The notes: generated by a model not told the origin, from the sequence alone. Shown: positions 43,350 to 52,633, counted from the first letter of the stretch. The stretch: 64,000 bases of DNA from Alphaproteobacteria bacterium (GCA_017502865.1 JAFVUD010000005.1:80007-144006); one strand, 5' to 3'. Made by a program: numbers and translations.

Positions 43350-44234
43350 TTATACAATCCTGCGACGAACCGCACCAAACAATGCAAACCCCAACAACAA
43401 CACCATGATAAATATAAAAATCGTCACCGCTGCATGACTGTGATTTGCGAATGGCAATTCCAGATTCATTCCATAATACCCCACAATAACAGTTGGCACG
43501 ACCAGAATAATATTCCACATCGTCAACCGATTAATGTTCGTATTAGAATCCATATTAATAACACTTTCAAATGTTTCTTTGATTGATTTCAACATTTTAC
43601 CATATGTTGCAACAACCTCGGTTGCCTGACCCAATTCAATACGTGTATCTTCGGCCAGTTCTGCTGCTTCATCTGTTTTTACGAATCCACGCACCTTTTC
43701 CAGTTTATCCAACACGGCCACATTACCCTTGATACCCGCCATATATAAAGTATAACTGTTTTCAACCTCTAACAAATCCATCAGTTCTTTTTTGCGAATC
43801 CGTTCCTGCAACACACGTTTTGATGCCAAAACACGTTTATTCAGTTCCTTTAACATACGCAAATAAGATTCTGCGATATAATACATGATATTCAGGATAA
43901 ATTCTTCACGACTGGTTTTTTCAGACCGTTTAATTTTATCCAACAAATCACAACGTTTACGACACACTGTAATAACCCGATTCGATGTATAAATAATCGA
44001 CAGTGGTTCTGTATGCCATAACGTCCCAGATTCCCGGTTTATAATTGGGAAACGCACGATAATAACCTTGTAATCATCTTCCACTTCGAATCGTGGCTGT
44101 TCATCTGGGTCTAAAATGTCTGAAATAGTATCTTCGTCGATTTTATAATCCGTCTGCAGTCTTTCAAAGTCATCATGATCTGGATTTCCGACATTCACCC
44201 AAGAGAAAGTCTTTAATTTTTCCGTCACAAACAT
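43350..44234 (-). CDS. corA: CorA-family divalent cation transporter
   Basis: 294 residues. A large acidic cytosolic domain, a long helical stalk (about 130-230), and two C-terminal membrane helices with the selectivity motif YGMN at the end of the first (NIILVVPTVIVGYYGMNLEL) and a basic tail (RRRIV). It carries Mg2+ (or Co2+/Ni2+) as a pentamer in the inner membrane. AAAGGAGA before this ATG decides the start over a longer frame reaching 44300. Confidence 0.95.
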   Translation of the reverse strand: MFVTEKLKTFSWVNVGNPDHDDFERLQTDYKIDEDTISDILDPDEQPRFEVEDDYKVIIVRFPIINRESGTLWHTEPLSIIYTSNRVITVCRKRCDLLDKIKRSEKTSREEFILNIMYYIAESYLRMLKELNKRVLASKRVLQERIRKKELMDLLEVENSYTLYMAGIKGNVAVLDKLEKVRGFVKTDEAAELAEDTRIELGQATEVVATYGKMLKSIKETFESVINMDSNTNINRLTMWNIILVVPTVIVGYYGMNLELPFANHSHAAVTIFIFIMVLLLGFALFGAVRRRIV

Positions 44235-44371
44235 GGCTTTCTCCTTTGGTTTGGTTTCATATCCCATTTTACCGCTGTTTTTGAAAAAAATCAAGACCAC
44301 CCCAGGAATAAAAAACCATATTTTTACCCCACTAAAAATGATACAGTTCCATTAACCAGGGAAAATAAATT

Positions 44372-44800
44372 ATGAAAAGAAACAAAAACACACCAACATC
44401 ATATAAAATTGCACGCTATCTGGGGTTGATATTCCTGATTGGATTGGCAATATGCATTATCATATGGGCACTTATCAGCCGTGCCGAAGAAAACACCATC
44501 ACACACACCAGCATGAAAAAATTAACCCCATGTGAACAAAGTGTCACCAACGCCATATCACAAATGTGGGCATATAACCAAGAATTAATTCCACCAAAAT
44601 ATATCCAAATGGCCAAAGAATACGCCGACGAAACAATCACCAATCGCACAACCGGCTATTGCAACGACGCATCATTCACGTGCCGTCCTGGGCAACGTCG
44701 TTCTGTATGCGACCCATGTGCCCGTGGTACCGGGCGACAAATGGCACTGGATGCCCATATTGCCGACACAATAAAAACTACATGCGATACCAGTAAATAA
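44372..44800 (+). CDS. unknown membrane-anchored Cys protein
   Basis: 142 residues. A basic N-terminus and one transmembrane helix (LGLIFLIGLAICIIIWALIS), then about 100 residues presumably in the periplasm with six Cys (LTPCEQSV, TGYCNDASFTC, RSVCDPCARG, TTCDTSK). Probably a type II anchored protein with disulfides. CAGGGAAAA precedes the ATG. No known domain. It ends close to the convergent tRNA-Pro gene. Confidence 0.7.
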   Translation: MKRNKNTPTSYKIARYLGLIFLIGLAICIIIWALISRAEENTITHTSMKKLTPCEQSVTNAISQMWAYNQELIPPKYIQMAKEYADETITNRTTGYCNDASFTCRPGQRRSVCDPCARGTGRQMALDAHIADTIKTTCDTSK

Positions 44801-44828
44801 AAAAAACACCGCACCAGCGATAATTTAA

Positions 44829-44854
44829 CTATACACAACCTTGGTGAAGTATGG
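44829..44854 (+). repeat. GAA/CUUG hairpin element beside tRNA-Pro
   Basis: CTATAC (44829-44834), ACA, ACCTTGGT (44838-44845), GAA, GTATGG (44849-44854). The arms pair over six positions with one G-T pair. The last three bases are the complement of the tRNA CCA end. Second of three copies in the window (others at 39899-39926 and 57515-57540). Read here on the strand opposite to the tRNA. Confidence 0.6.
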
Positions 44855-44928
44855 TCGGGGTGACAGGATTCGAACCTGCGACCCCTTGCACCCCATGCAA
44901 GTACTCTACCAGGCTGAGCTACACCCCG
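44852..44928 (-). tRNA. tRNA-Pro(GGG)
   Basis: 77 bases with encoded CCA. Acceptor CGGGGTG/CACCCCG with discriminator A, D-arm GCTC/GAGT, anticodon stem CTTGC/GCAAG around ATGGGGT (anticodon GGG, proline), T-arm GCAGG-TTCGAAT-CCTGT. Confidence 0.97.
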
Positions 44929-45073
44929 ACAACGCGATTTATCATATACCACAATGAAATAAAAAACAATGCTTTTTTATACTGGAATACATGCATATTG
45001 CCCCATACGACCCAACAATGTATTATCAAAATGTCCGGACATAATCTAACCATAAAACCAAAGGAAACAAAAA

Positions 45074-45172
45074 ATGTCTAAACATGATGACAAACAATGC
45101 AAATGCAAACACTGTGGCAATGTTCAACCAACAAATTGCGACAAAAAATCAGGTGGAGAAAAGAAAAAATAG
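45074..45172 (+). CDS. 32-residue Cys-rich small protein
   Basis: The ATG at 45074 is preceded by AAAGGAAAC and the frame closes at TAG 45170-45172, just ahead of a strong terminator. The product starts MSKHDDKQCKCKHCGN and has Cys at 9, 11, 14 and 22, a CxCxxC plus one more, suggestive of a single zinc or iron site, and ends in a Lys run. The good ribosome binding site, own terminator and metal-site spacing make it likely real although very short. Function unknown. Confidence 0.55.
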   Translation: MSKHDDKQCKCKHCGNVQPTNCDKKSGGEKKK

Positions 45173-45180
45173 GGCACACA

Positions 45181-45213
45181 ACACACCGGCATGGATACAG
45201 CCGGTGTGTTTTT
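45181..45213 (+). terminator. terminator after the small Cys-rich gene
   Basis: ACACACCGGC (45181-45190) and GCCGGTGTGT (45200-45209) form a perfect 10-bp stem, followed by TTTT. It also lies at the end of the convergent gene. Confidence 0.85.
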
Positions 45214-46336
45214 AATCTGCAACCATATTGTCGTCATATATTGTGTATTCTGTATCCCCATCAAAAACATGTATTGTGCCTGTTATTCCCGTTCCAGCAC
45301 TGCCATAAAAAACATTTTTTCCAAACTGAACATGTAATGCAGGATCTGTCTTTTGTTCACTACGCAAATATAATTTCTTGCCCCCAAAATTCAAAACATG
45401 ACCACAGTCACCGGCTTCGTCCGCACCGGCACCATACCCACTGGTCGTCATGCCATCTGGACACGCATTACGAACACCTGTCGTACCGTAATTTACCACA
45501 GATTCTGGGGCCCAATAGCCTTCGCCCACATCAAAACAGCCATACGGTCGTGCAAATTCACCTTCGCCACTGTTATATGTATATGATTGCGTCACATAAT
45601 CATACATACACACCACACCATTCGGATCAACACTGGGGACCATATCACGCAACAGCGTTCCGCCATATTTATCATATTCACGATATTGATAGATAATCAA
45701 CCCCGGCGTAATAGTATCTGGCCCTGTATCTGTCTGGCGTGCATATAAATAAGATTCATATGGCATAACCATATCTGGATATGCCGGTATAGAAAAAGCC
45801 TTGCCATCAAATGTGCCTTTGCCGGTCGCTGCATTTAATTTATACGAATGAATATCCAAATCAAACGGTGCCAGAACCGTTGTTCCATTTATCCCCGTAA
45901 AGAATTTGTCCAAATACGCCCCAACACTGATACGTGGGGTCAGGGGACCATTTGGATTATTGGCATAGTTTCGTGGAATACCACCCCAAACCGCATAAAC
46001 CTGCTGGGCGGTTTTCATTTCTGGACGTGTTGTAAATTGAAAGACCAATTCCACATATGTTTGACCCGTCGCAACAACACCTGTATTAATAAACGCCTTG
46101 CCGTCTGATGCCAATCGTGGTTCAGACACATATTGCCCCCCACTGCATTTTGTTTGGCATTGTGATACATCTGTTTTGCCATCATCGGTGTTATAGTCAT
46201 ACCCATACGGACATTTAATACATTGTCCCAACGAAGAATCCATATATGTTGCACCGGTACAAATATCATCCGCCACCACAGGCATCGCCCCCAGTGCACC
46301 ATACACAACAGCCAAGAAAAATAAATTCTTGTTCAA
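45212..46336 (-). CDS. exported protein with Cys-rich N-terminus and lectin-like middle
   Basis: 374 residues. The start is TTG at 46336 behind GGAAGGG; signal peptide MNKNLFFLAVVYGALGAMPVVA. Then a GCC2/EGF-like Cys segment (CIKCPYGYDYNTDDG, CQTKCSGGQYVS), followed by a beta-rich region of about 230 residues whose end (GGTLLRDMVPSVDPNGVVCM then YDYVTQSYTY) looks like the LamG/jelly-roll type domains of gut bacterial surface proteins, and a C-terminal GGKKLYLRSEQKTDPALHVQ segment. Probably surface or periplasmic. I cannot name the family with certainty. Confidence 0.72.
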   Translation of the reverse strand: MNKNLFFLAVVYGALGAMPVVADDICTGATYMDSSLGQCIKCPYGYDYNTDDGKTDVSQCQTKCSGGQYVSEPRLASDGKAFINTGVVATGQTYVELVFQFTTRPEMKTAQQVYAVWGGIPRNYANNPNGPLTPRISVGAYLDKFFTGINGTTVLAPFDLDIHSYKLNAATGKGTFDGKAFSIPAYPDMVMPYESYLYARQTDTGPDTITPGLIIYQYREYDKYGGTLLRDMVPSVDPNGVVCMYDYVTQSYTYNSGEGEFARPYGCFDVGEGYWAPESVVNYGTTGVRNACPDGMTTSGYGAGADEAGDCGHVLNFGGKKLYLRSEQKTDPALHVQFGKNVFYGSAGTGITGTIHVFDGDTEYTIYDDNMVAD

Positions 46337-46437
46337 AACCCTTCCTAACTATTCAGTACCAAGATACAAAATACAGACAATTAATACAATGCTTTTTTCC
46401 ACATAAAAACAAATATATGAAAATATGTATTTTAGGC

Positions 46438-46467
46438 TTGCACGAATCGGAAAAATATTATTAGTAT
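46438..46467 (+). promoter_or_regulatory. possible acpS promoter
   Basis: TTGCAC (46438-46443), 18 bases, TAGTAT (46462-46467). The spacing is acceptable and the -10 box moderate. Confidence 0.4.
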
Positions 46468-46519
46468 GGCACATACTCACAAGAGTAAACCAAACTTCAC
46501 AACAAGGGGGGACCCCAAA

Positions 46520-46897
46520 ATGATTACAGGGATTGGTATCGATTTAGTTGAATGTGGCCGTTTTCTTGATTGGTCTGCATTCAAAAAACAACGCATATTT
46601 ACAAAAAAAGAACTAGAATATGCCGATAACGACAATGCAAATTCGGAACGCCACCTGGCAAATTTCTGGGCGGCCCGTGAAGCATTCTTAAAAGCCATCG
46701 GCACCGGCTTTGGCGACGACATCGCATTCGCCGACGTATCTGTTGTACACAACGATGCCGGCCGCCCAGAATTATTAATATCTGGCGGTGCCCGTGCCGC
46801 ATTAAAAGAAATCGCCGGCACAGATGCCCATGTACACCTGTCCATCACAGACCAGGGTGATTACTGTGCTGCAATGGTTGTCATAGAACAGGCATAA
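46520..46897 (+). CDS. acpS: holo-[acyl-carrier-protein] synthase
   Basis: 125 residues. MITGIGIDLVECGRF holds the metal-binding Asp8, and LANFWAAREAFLKAIGTGF the conserved Glu of the AcpS phosphopantetheinyl transferases; HVHLSITDQGDYCAAMVV is the closing strand. It moves 4'-phosphopantetheine from CoA to the acyl carrier protein for fatty acid synthesis. AAGGGGGGA before this ATG decides the start over an 18-residue longer frame. Confidence 0.95.
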   Translation: MITGIGIDLVECGRFLDWSAFKKQRIFTKKELEYADNDNANSERHLANFWAAREAFLKAIGTGFGDDIAFADVSVVHNDAGRPELLISGGARAALKEIAGTDAHVHLSITDQGDYCAAMVVIEQA

Positions 46898-46922
46898 ACA
46901 AAATAAAAAAACAATTAATAAA

Positions 46923-46942
46923 AACGCCCCAAACGGGGCGTT
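46923..46942. terminator. terminator between acpS and the convergent bitopic protein
   Basis: AACGCCCC (46923-46930), AAAC loop, GGGGCGTT (46935-46942). Same stem sequence as the terminator at 3777. Confidence 0.8.
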
Positions 46943-46959
46943 TAATATTACCAACTGTA

Positions 46960-49011
46960 TCACAGTGGCGGGAAACAATCGCCCCCATCATCTGGACAGC
47001 ACACATACCCACCATTTTCAATTTGGGTATATGATTCCCCTGGGCAACAACCAAACTGGTCTGGGTATGCACCATTTGCACATGCACCATCGCCTGATTC
47101 TGCCACAGCATCTACAACTTCTTCTTCGAATACTGGTTCAACATATTCTGGTTCTTCAAAAACTGTTTCAACTTCTGCCTGAACTGGTTCTGGCTGGGCG
47201 CTAACAACCACATCTGCACCACTGACCCCCACAGGTTCCAGATTTGCCAATCTGTCCGTCACATAATCTGCCGCTGCGACAAACATATTTTCATTTTGCG
47301 ACACATTATATTCTGGTTTATCGGTCACTGGTTCTTCTATTGGTTCTATGAACGGGCTTTCTTCCTCCACTGGTTCTGCTGCAACCGTCTTGACTGGCAC
47401 AGTAACCGGGATAATCTGTTCCAATGGTTCAACATCTACAGGTTCTGATTCAACCACAACTGGTTCTGGTTCGATAATCGGTGCTGTTGGCACAACAACC
47501 GCTTCGACCACTGGTTCTGGTTGAACAACTGGTTCTGGTTGAACAACCGGTTCTTCCACAACAACTTCTGGTTCCGCAGGTGGCAACAATTCTGGCACAG
47601 TGTTTCCACCTGTATTTTTCTGGTACAACCACAGTGTAAATATCGACAACATAATCAACAGCACCAGCAAGAAATAATACAATTTGCCTGGCTTTGCACG
47701 CCCCGAATCCCCACCAGACACCGGTGCCACACCTGTAATTGGCGATACTGGACGTACCGGTGCCGCAATTGGCGTTGCAGCTGGCATTGGCACCGCATCC
47801 GCCACAGGGGCAGGGGCCACCACAGGTTCCGCAACCGGCATTGGTGACACCGGTGTCATAACATCAACAACCGGTGTTGGTGTTGGCATAATTGGTTCTG
47901 GTTCTGCTGGCACGACCGGTGCCTCAGGTGTCGCCGTTGGCATTACTGGGATATCTTCGATTGGCTGACTGGCAACCGGTGGCACAAACGACACAGGCTG
48001 GGCCGCTTCAACTGGGGCCGCTGGCTGTGCAGCAGGTGCAATGCCCGTTGGCACATTGAAATCGATTGGCTTAAACGCAATTTCTTCGTCCAAAATTTCT
48101 GGATCTTTATCAAATAACGGTTTTACTTCTTCGTCCGCCATTGGTTCTGCCTTTGGTTCTGTATATTCAATTTCTTCTTCTGTTTCCATTATATCAGATT
48201 CATCATCTTCGTCAAAATCTGAAAACACAGGTTCAAACTGTATCGGGGTCATCGGTTGTTCAACCACCGCCACCGGATTTTCTGGAATTTCTGCCACTGG
48301 ATTATCATGCACCACCGCCGGCACAACAGTCGTTTCAGGAATATTTTCCAGCCGTGCCAATACTTCACGGGCGGCTTCGGCATCATCTTCGGCCGCAACC
48401 AGACGTTTCTGTGCACTGACCAAACGTTTTTTTGCACGACGCAACTTTTCATTCGTAGCATCAATCTGGGATTCCGCACGCAAAATCTTGGCCGCAGACT
48501 GCTTAGTTGGTTCTTTACCAATGCCCTTGCGGTGTGCAGCTAATTTAGCACGCAACTGTTTAATTTTTTCCTGCAACTCGTAAATTGCATCATCTGTTCT
48601 GTCAATTGTTTCACGTGCATTTTCTGCGGTAAATTCTGCAGATTTCAAACGTTCATTTGCAACACGACGTGCAACGATGACCCGAAATTCATCCAGCATA
48701 TTAATTTCTGCAGAAACATCTTCACCATTATCAAACGCAGAAATCAAACTGTCATAAACCGACAGACCACTGTATTCAATATCTAACTTTTGATATTTAT
48801 TGTCTTTCTTGGGCCGTACAGTTTCCAAATCCACCGCATAATCATTTTCCAGAATATCGTCCCATTTACGGTCACCATCTGGATTAATAACCAACAAAAC
48901 ATTTGGTTTAATATCAGAAACCGTTGAGTCCACAACAAACACCAGTCTGCCTTCGTCATAATATGCGACCAAGGCATTTCCATTTATATCATACTGGCGT
49001 GAAATTAACAT
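46960..49011 (-). CDS. large bitopic protein with coiled coil, acidic Pro/Val repeats and Cys-rich tail
   Basis: 683 residues. GAGGGAG before the ATG at 49011 sets the start. N-terminal globular part of about 110 residues, a coiled coil (about 115-225, ETIDRTDDAIYELQEKIKQL), an acidic and then Pro/Ala/Val-rich cytosolic stretch, one transmembrane helix near 440-460 (KLYYFLLVLLIMLSIFTLWL), a periplasmic Pro/Glu/Val-repeat stalk (EPVVQPEPVVQPEPVVE), and a Cys-rich end (CCPGESYT, YVCCPDDGGDC). The layout is that of an envelope-spanning connector like TonB or TolA but with no known end domain. It lies next to gcrA on the same strand. Confidence 0.75.
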   Translation of the reverse strand: MLISRQYDINGNALVAYYDEGRLVFVVDSTVSDIKPNVLLVINPDGDRKWDDILENDYAVDLETVRPKKDNKYQKLDIEYSGLSVYDSLISAFDNGEDVSAEINMLDEFRVIVARRVANERLKSAEFTAENARETIDRTDDAIYELQEKIKQLRAKLAAHRKGIGKEPTKQSAAKILRAESQIDATNEKLRRAKKRLVSAQKRLVAAEDDAEAAREVLARLENIPETTVVPAVVHDNPVAEIPENPVAVVEQPMTPIQFEPVFSDFDEDDESDIMETEEEIEYTEPKAEPMADEEVKPLFDKDPEILDEEIAFKPIDFNVPTGIAPAAQPAAPVEAAQPVSFVPPVASQPIEDIPVMPTATPEAPVVPAEPEPIMPTPTPVVDVMTPVSPMPVAEPVVAPAPVADAVPMPAATPIAAPVRPVSPITGVAPVSGGDSGRAKPGKLYYFLLVLLIMLSIFTLWLYQKNTGGNTVPELLPPAEPEVVVEEPVVQPEPVVQPEPVVEAVVVPTAPIIEPEPVVVESEPVDVEPLEQIIPVTVPVKTVAAEPVEEESPFIEPIEEPVTDKPEYNVSQNENMFVAAADYVTDRLANLEPVGVSGADVVVSAQPEPVQAEVETVFEEPEYVEPVFEEEVVDAVAESGDGACANGAYPDQFGCCPGESYTQIENGGYVCCPDDGGDCFPPL

Positions 49012-49062
49012 AGATGCTCCCTCTCTCTTATCTGGCATAAATATCCCCCATTGCCATAAAAC

Positions 49063-49668
49063 TTACTTTTTCTTTGGTGGTGTAAACTGATACGCCTGTT
49101 TACAGTGTTCATAACAATATGGTTTGCCAACAAACACCGTTTCACCACAGAAATGAAAATGTTCAGAATCCGGATCGCCAATTGGCCATCTGCACTGATT
49201 CGGTTTCAGGTTCGCCATTTCCAACGAATGCTGAATAATACGCTGATGCATCGCCAGGTTTTTTGCACTGGATTTGCCCGATGTTTTTGGTTCTGCTTTG
49301 GCCTTAGCCGGTGCCTTGGCGGTTGTTTTTTCTGCTGGCTTGGCTGGCTTTTTTGGTGCGGCTGCAACCTTCTTTTCTGTCGCCTTTGGTGCTTTAACAG
49401 CCGCTTCTTTCTTTTTAGCCGCTGTGGCTGTCTTTTTCACCGTTGCCTTAGGTTCTGTGGCTTTTTTAGTCGCTGTTTTTTTGGTTGTTGCCGGAATAGT
49501 GGCCGCTGCGGCACCGCCCGCCTTGGCATTCCAGCCCAAACGATTCAGTTTACCAACAATCGCATTTTTTGACATGCCCAACCGCTTACCGATTTCGGAT
49601 GTAGACAAACCTTTGCCTGTCAACGCCTTTAACTTTTTCAGCGTCGCATTATCCCAGCCTTTGCTCAT
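49063..49668 (-). CDS. gcrA: GcrA cell-cycle regulator
   Basis: 201 residues. N-terminal HTH (GWDNATLKKLKALTGKGLS and SEIGKRLGMSKNAIVGKLNR) and C-terminal CRWPIGDPDSEHFHFCGE with PYCYEHCKQAYQ are the GcrA signatures. GcrA binds sigma-70 RNA polymerase at methylated GANTC-containing promoters and drives S-phase genes in Alphaproteobacteria; the family is nearly restricted to that class. The linker of about 90 residues is unusually long and Lys/Ala/Thr-rich (KKTATKKATEPKATVKKTAT), like a histone-H1 tail. Own promoter region in the divergent gap with the prepilin peptidase gene. Confidence 0.95.
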   Translation of the reverse strand: MSKGWDNATLKKLKALTGKGLSTSEIGKRLGMSKNAIVGKLNRLGWNAKAGGAAAATIPATTKKTATKKATEPKATVKKTATAAKKKEAAVKAPKATEKKVAAAPKKPAKPAEKTTAKAPAKAKAEPKTSGKSSAKNLAMHQRIIQHSLEMANLKPNQCRWPIGDPDSEHFHFCGETVFVGKPYCYEHCKQAYQFTPPKKK

Positions 49669-49740
49669 TTTACAAAACCTCTGTTATACTTTATAGTAAT
49701 AGTGTAGCATAGTTCCGAATCGAAAGGCAAGGGAGAAAAC

Positions 49741-50211
49741 ATGTTTTCGACGATATTTTTTTATGCCGTAATACTGGTCGCAATCTGGTGTGCATACCGG
49801 ATTTCTGTCACGGATTTTCGTCGCAGAATTATACCCGATGTGTATTTGTTCCCACTGCTACTGGCCGGATTAATTTTATCGGCTTTTTATGCATGGCCAT
49901 GTGATATAAAAACCGCCGCAATCGGGGCTGTTTTTGGTTATGCCATGTCCGCAATTATTGGTGTTATCTTTGACATTCGCCTACGTCGTCGTGACCCAAA
50001 CATAATTTCACCAATTGGCATGGGCGACATTAAATTATTGGGGGTGGGTGGCCTGTGGTTGGGGACCACTGGCCTGGCCATTGCATTATTGTGTGCATGT
50101 ATCCTGGGGGGAATGTGGTCACACCGAAAACATCAAAAATACATTCCATTCGCCCCATTCTTTGTTTGTGGGGGAATTTTGGCTTTGATTGCAATAACCT
50201 TTTTGTTATAA
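49741..50211 (+). CDS. CpaA/TadV-like prepilin peptidase (A24)
   Basis: 156 residues, all membrane helices, without the N-terminal methylase domain. The two catalytic Asp blocks are present: SVTDFRRRIIPDVYLFPLLL and IGMGDIKLLGVGGLW. It would cut the leader of type IV or Flp-type prepilins in the inner membrane. No pilin, CpaB or CpaF gene is in the window. The exported operon from 50241 begins 29 bases later on the same strand, so the two may be cotranscribed. GGGAGAAAAC precedes the ATG. Confidence 0.9.
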   Translation: MFSTIFFYAVILVAIWCAYRISVTDFRRRIIPDVYLFPLLLAGLILSAFYAWPCDIKTAAIGAVFGYAMSAIIGVIFDIRLRRRDPNIISPIGMGDIKLLGVGGLWLGTTGLAIALLCACILGGMWSHRKHQKYIPFAPFFVCGGILALIAITFLL

Positions 50212-50240
50212 TCTATATAAATATAGTGGGGATATAAACG

Positions 50241-51128
50241 ATGAGAATAAATCACAAAACCTTGTTTTGTGCCATATTGGCGACATTTTGCGGTATCTTG
50301 ACCGCGTCTGCCAATACGACACCATTTTCCCAATATGGCCAAATCCAGAACGTACAAACATATTCATCAAATCCATTCTGGAATCCAAACGGCCCATATA
50401 ACCAACGCATGCCCCAGGTTGTATATGCCACCGGCCCAGATATGAACGCTGGCGATTGCCAACGTGTTGTATCATCACTGGTTGCAAACCTGTGTGCAAC
50501 AATGAACAACTGTATTGATGCCACAATCGCAGACGTTCGCCCAACATTAATGTTGCAACTGTCCAGATTACCGGGACACAATTATGCAACATCCTGTTCT
50601 GGTTGGATTGATGGGGAATTTGAAACATTCAAAAAACAGTATGCCACGGCCGGCATTAATGTTAACGCCGCTTTTCCAACTGCAACTGCACCAAACCCAG
50701 ACGCATACAACAACGGTAATATCAATATTCAAAACCCATTTGAAACAACTGTTCCCGAATGGAAGGGCGACATAATGGACCGTGCCCAAGAATTGGAAGA
50801 TTTAAAGGCACAAAGTGGCTATGTTCCCGCCCACATTGAAAAAATGGACTTTCCAACAACTGTTGCAGATATCTCATTCACAGATCGTGTAAATCTGGCG
50901 GTTGATGGATACGCCCCATTCAAAGATCTTAAGGCATACCGCACCCTGGACATCGAAGATTATGAAACATATATTACCCGCATGCGTGACAGCCTCAGAT
51001 TAAACATCACAGAATATTGTAAAAAGCATCCCAATGATGAACAATGCAAAGAACACGCAAACAACACGGCAAATCGTGAAAAAATCATGAATCAAATCCT
51101 GGCAATATTAAAAGACGCAAAAAAATGA
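50241..51128 (+). CDS. exported protein with C-terminal FP-module, first gene of a coupled operon
   Basis: 295 residues. Signal peptide MRINHKTLFCAILATFCGIL to ASA, then a Pro/Asn/Tyr-rich segment, a Cys-containing domain (AGDCQRVVSSLVANLCATMN, NNCIDAT), and from about residue 202 the module DFPTTVADISFTDR, GYAPFKDLKAYRTLDIEDYE, YITRM, ITEYCKKHPNDEQC. The same module begins the mature M23 peptidase (42282) and the GH108-like protein (54385). GGGGA precedes the ATG. Its stop overlaps the next start (ATGA). Function unknown. Confidence 0.78.
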   Translation: MRINHKTLFCAILATFCGILTASANTTPFSQYGQIQNVQTYSSNPFWNPNGPYNQRMPQVVYATGPDMNAGDCQRVVSSLVANLCATMNNCIDATIADVRPTLMLQLSRLPGHNYATSCSGWIDGEFETFKKQYATAGINVNAAFPTATAPNPDAYNNGNINIQNPFETTVPEWKGDIMDRAQELEDLKAQSGYVPAHIEKMDFPTTVADISFTDRVNLAVDGYAPFKDLKAYRTLDIEDYETYITRMRDSLRLNITEYCKKHPNDEQCKEHANNTANREKIMNQILAILKDAKK

Positions 51129-52633
51129 AAATACTACGTAACATCTGTTTATTTATTTGCTTGACTCTTGGATGCGCTGGTTCTTCAAATGCCGCCATAT
51201 CCGCCGACTGTGAAAAATACACAGATTGCGATTCATTGGTGGCATGCGAACTAACTCTCCAGGTTGAAAACGCATTAAGTGGCCTGGGTACAGATTACGA
51301 AGGGGCCGTTGCAAACGCTGCATCATACCGCACCACATGTGCCACATATCCCGATGCTTTCAAAAAAAATATTGACGCTGTTATTTCTCAAAATCCAGAA
51401 GTAAAAATTACCATCAACTGGGACAATGTCCGTAACAGAATGCGCTATGGTTCCCAGGGCAACTTTGATGATTCTGACTTGGCGCTTGTAAACCTGATTG
51501 TGGACATACTAGGTCCAGATACAGAAGCCCAGAAAAAATTCTTCAATGACTTGGCAACCGCATACGTAAACGCCAACAAACAAGATGAAACCGCACGTCT
51601 AAACGATGCGTTTGTATTGGATTTCTTGGGCACAGATGACAATTTTGAAAAATATCGTCTGGTGGTTCGTGACCTGACTGGCGATATTGTAGAAGAACCA
51701 ATGGGCATCGATATATCATGGGACGATGTATTAACAGAAATCTCAAACGTACTGGATACAACCGCCCAGAAACGCGGTGCCATTGTATGCGAAAACAACC
51801 GCTCATACCAGGCTGGTATTGATACTGCTGGCTGGATTATCACTGCTGTTGCCGCTGTCCTTACAATCTATGTTGGTGGTGCTGGTGGTGCCGCCGTTGC
51901 TACAGGTCGTGCAGCAATCGGCACAGGACTGAAAGCCGCCGCCAAAGGCATTGCCAAGGTTGGTGGAAAAGCCTCCGCCAAAAAAATGTCCAAGGCCGGG
52001 GGAAAACAACTGGCTAAAGCCGCAGTAAAACTGGGACTGAAACAAAACATGCGTGGATACGCCAACTATGCCGGCAAAGGCGTCCTGAAAGTGGGGATAA
52101 AAAAAGTTGGCGAAAACCTGTCAAAAAAATGGGCAACAATTGCTGCATCGTCTGCTGCAATCTGGGGCCTGGGCAAGGGCGCAGCCAAAGCAACTGGGGC
52201 CTCCGCCGGCACATTCTACAGTTTATTAAGCAGTGATTTGGACAAAGAATTCCTGAACTGTCACGACCTGGATCATAACGAAGGTTGTTATACTGTTTGT
52301 GGCGACGGCCAGGCCAACGACTATATCAACAAATACGCATTACAACCAGTTTTGAACAAAACATATTGCGTTAATCCAACCGACTATGCACTGTATGAAA
52401 TCAACCCGGACGGTTCACGTGGCAAATTATTAACATTCGATGCAAACAAACAATCTGCGATTGTAAGCCGTCTGAAACAACATGTTGTTGACAAAGGGAC
52501 ACGTAAATTAGGTTGCGATTGGAACGAAGACGACATCGATATGTACTTTGGTTTTTACATATACGACCCGGACACCCTGGAAATATCTGAAGAAGCAATG
52601 GTTATTGACGATGCAATTCGACTGGATGACTAG
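51125..52633 (+). CDS. exported protein with glycine-zipper-like membrane segments
   Basis: 502 residues. Signal peptide (ICLFICLTLGCAGSSNA), a Cys-containing helical N-domain of about 200 residues, a hydrophobic segment near 235-256 (GWIITAVAAVLTIYVGGAGG), about 80 residues of Lys/Gly/Ala-rich amphipathic sequence (KAAAKGIAKVGGKASAKKMS), a second hydrophobic segment near 336-352 and a C-terminal Cys domain (CYTVCGDGQANDY, YCVNPTDYALYE). The centre resembles membrane-inserting hairpins of pore-forming or envelope-spanning proteins. It overlaps both neighbours by a few bases. No family recognised. Confidence 0.75.
   Translation: MKILRNICLFICLTLGCAGSSNAAISADCEKYTDCDSLVACELTLQVENALSGLGTDYEGAVANAASYRTTCATYPDAFKKNIDAVISQNPEVKITINWDNVRNRMRYGSQGNFDDSDLALVNLIVDILGPDTEAQKKFFNDLATAYVNANKQDETARLNDAFVLDFLGTDDNFEKYRLVVRDLTGDIVEEPMGIDISWDDVLTEISNVLDTTAQKRGAIVCENNRSYQAGIDTAGWIITAVAAVLTIYVGGAGGAAVATGRAAIGTGLKAAAKGIAKVGGKASAKKMSKAGGKQLAKAAVKLGLKQNMRGYANYAGKGVLKVGIKKVGENLSKKWATIAASSAAIWGLGKGAAKATGASAGTFYSLLSSDLDKEFLNCHDLDHNEGCYTVCGDGQANDYINKYALQPVLNKTYCVNPTDYALYEINPDGSRGKLLTFDANKQSAIVSRLKQHVVDKGTRKLGCDWNEDDIDMYFGFYIYDPDTLEISEEAMVIDDAIRLDD

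Noticed and set aside
47684-47968. Gly/Thr-rich plus-strand frame
   Set aside because: Shadow of the Pro/Val-rich part of the 46960-49011 protein.
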